A stretch of 15,913 nucleotides of DNA from an uncultured Erysipelotrichaceae bacterium. GTDB taxonomy: Bacteria; Bacillota_I; Bacilli_A; Erysipelotrichales; Erysipelotrichaceae. Below, in pieces: positions 15,762-15,913 of the stretch. The translations under genes were made by a program, and so were the position numbers. How positions within the stretch are numbered: position 1 is the first letter of the stretch; the number at the start of each line of letters is the position of its first letter. Under the pieces are notes generated by a model, which ran no database searches, was not told the DNA's origin, and was given only the letters and a program-made list of their open reading frames with translations. Location of the stretch: NCBI GenBank assembly GCA_937902945.1, contig CALEMD010000057.1, positions 1 through 15,913 of the forward strand, read 5' to 3'.

Positions 15762-15913
15762 GATTATTCTCAAGAACTTTATTCAGAAGCAGCAGAAGTT
15801 CTTCTTTCTCATCTTTATTTAAGCAGCTGAAAAACTGTTCAGCTGTTTTACATCTTAGGTTATGCAGAAGAGTGCCGATCTCTCTGCCTTCATCTGTCAG
15901 ATGCACCACCTGT
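15745..15913 (-). CDS. MarR-family regulator, C-terminal part, cut by window edge
   Basis: The last 55 codons of a minus-strand gene entering from the right edge. It begins VVHLTDEGREIGTLLHNL, where LTDEGRE is the MarR wing-to-helix junction, and continues through a Glu/Leu-rich dimerisation helix (LNKDEKEELLLLLNKVLENN) to a TGA at 15745-15747. The DNA-binding helices are outside the window. It overlaps the start of the exporter gene by 17 bases if that gene begins at 15761, so regulator and exporter form one operon. A MarR gene followed by two ABC exporter halves is a common self-regulated efflux arrangement in Bacillota. Confidence 0.82.
   Translation of the reverse strand, partial: QVVHLTDEGREIGTLLHNLRCKTAEQFFSCLNKDEKEELLLLLNKVLENNHASHR

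Overview
The window reads as chromosomal DNA of a low-G+C Bacillota. G+C looks to be around 40% by eye. Ribosome binding sites are AGGAGG-like, promoters match the sigma-A consensus, and genes sit in tight operons. A lipoprotein-type flavin reductase, an Rrf2 regulator, a heterodimeric ABC exporter and a secreted DNA/RNA nuclease would suit an anaerobic, gut-type firmicute, possibly of the Erysipelotrichia. That placement is inference, since no marker gene is present. There is no rRNA, tRNA, CRISPR array, insertion sequence or phage gene. TGA is a normal stop here: it ends the mgtC-like gene, the lysR-type gene and the glycerate kinase gene.

Left part (1-4283). On the minus strand, an Rrf2-type regulator with a cysteine cluster lies upstream of a secreted non-specific nuclease cut by the window edge. 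Next is a minus-strand pair, a CPA2 cation:proton antiporter with an Asp-Asp motif followed after 16 bases by an MgtC/SapB-family membrane protein. A LysR-type regulator diverges from this pair and ends at a strong terminator.

Middle (4300-8288). Two tandem paralogous APC-superfamily permeases (minus) face away from a UcpA-like short-chain dehydrogenase (plus). The shared 206-base intergenic region holds a near-consensus promoter each way and three 8-base words that each occur twice, which suggests a common regulator. The dehydrogenase ends in a near-perfect hairpin terminator.

Right part (8289-12157). On the minus strand lie a predicted surface lipoprotein reductase (FMN-binding plus FAD_binding_2 domains), a LmrA/YxaF-type TetR regulator, and a class II glycerate 2-kinase. 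The reductase promoter is a perfect TTGACA-17-TATAAT with a 17-base dyad at the start point that resembles LmrA/YxaF-type operators, so the TetR protein two genes down is the obvious candidate repressor. The reductase lacks the active-site residues of fumarate reductases, so its electron acceptor is unknown.

Right edge (12158-15913). A MarR-regulator / heterodimeric ABC exporter operon of the BmrCD/LmrCD type. The first exporter half, with the degenerate nucleotide site, carries an in-frame TGA where homologues appear to have tryptophan. It is either a recent single-base pseudogene or a case of read-through. The partner half is intact.
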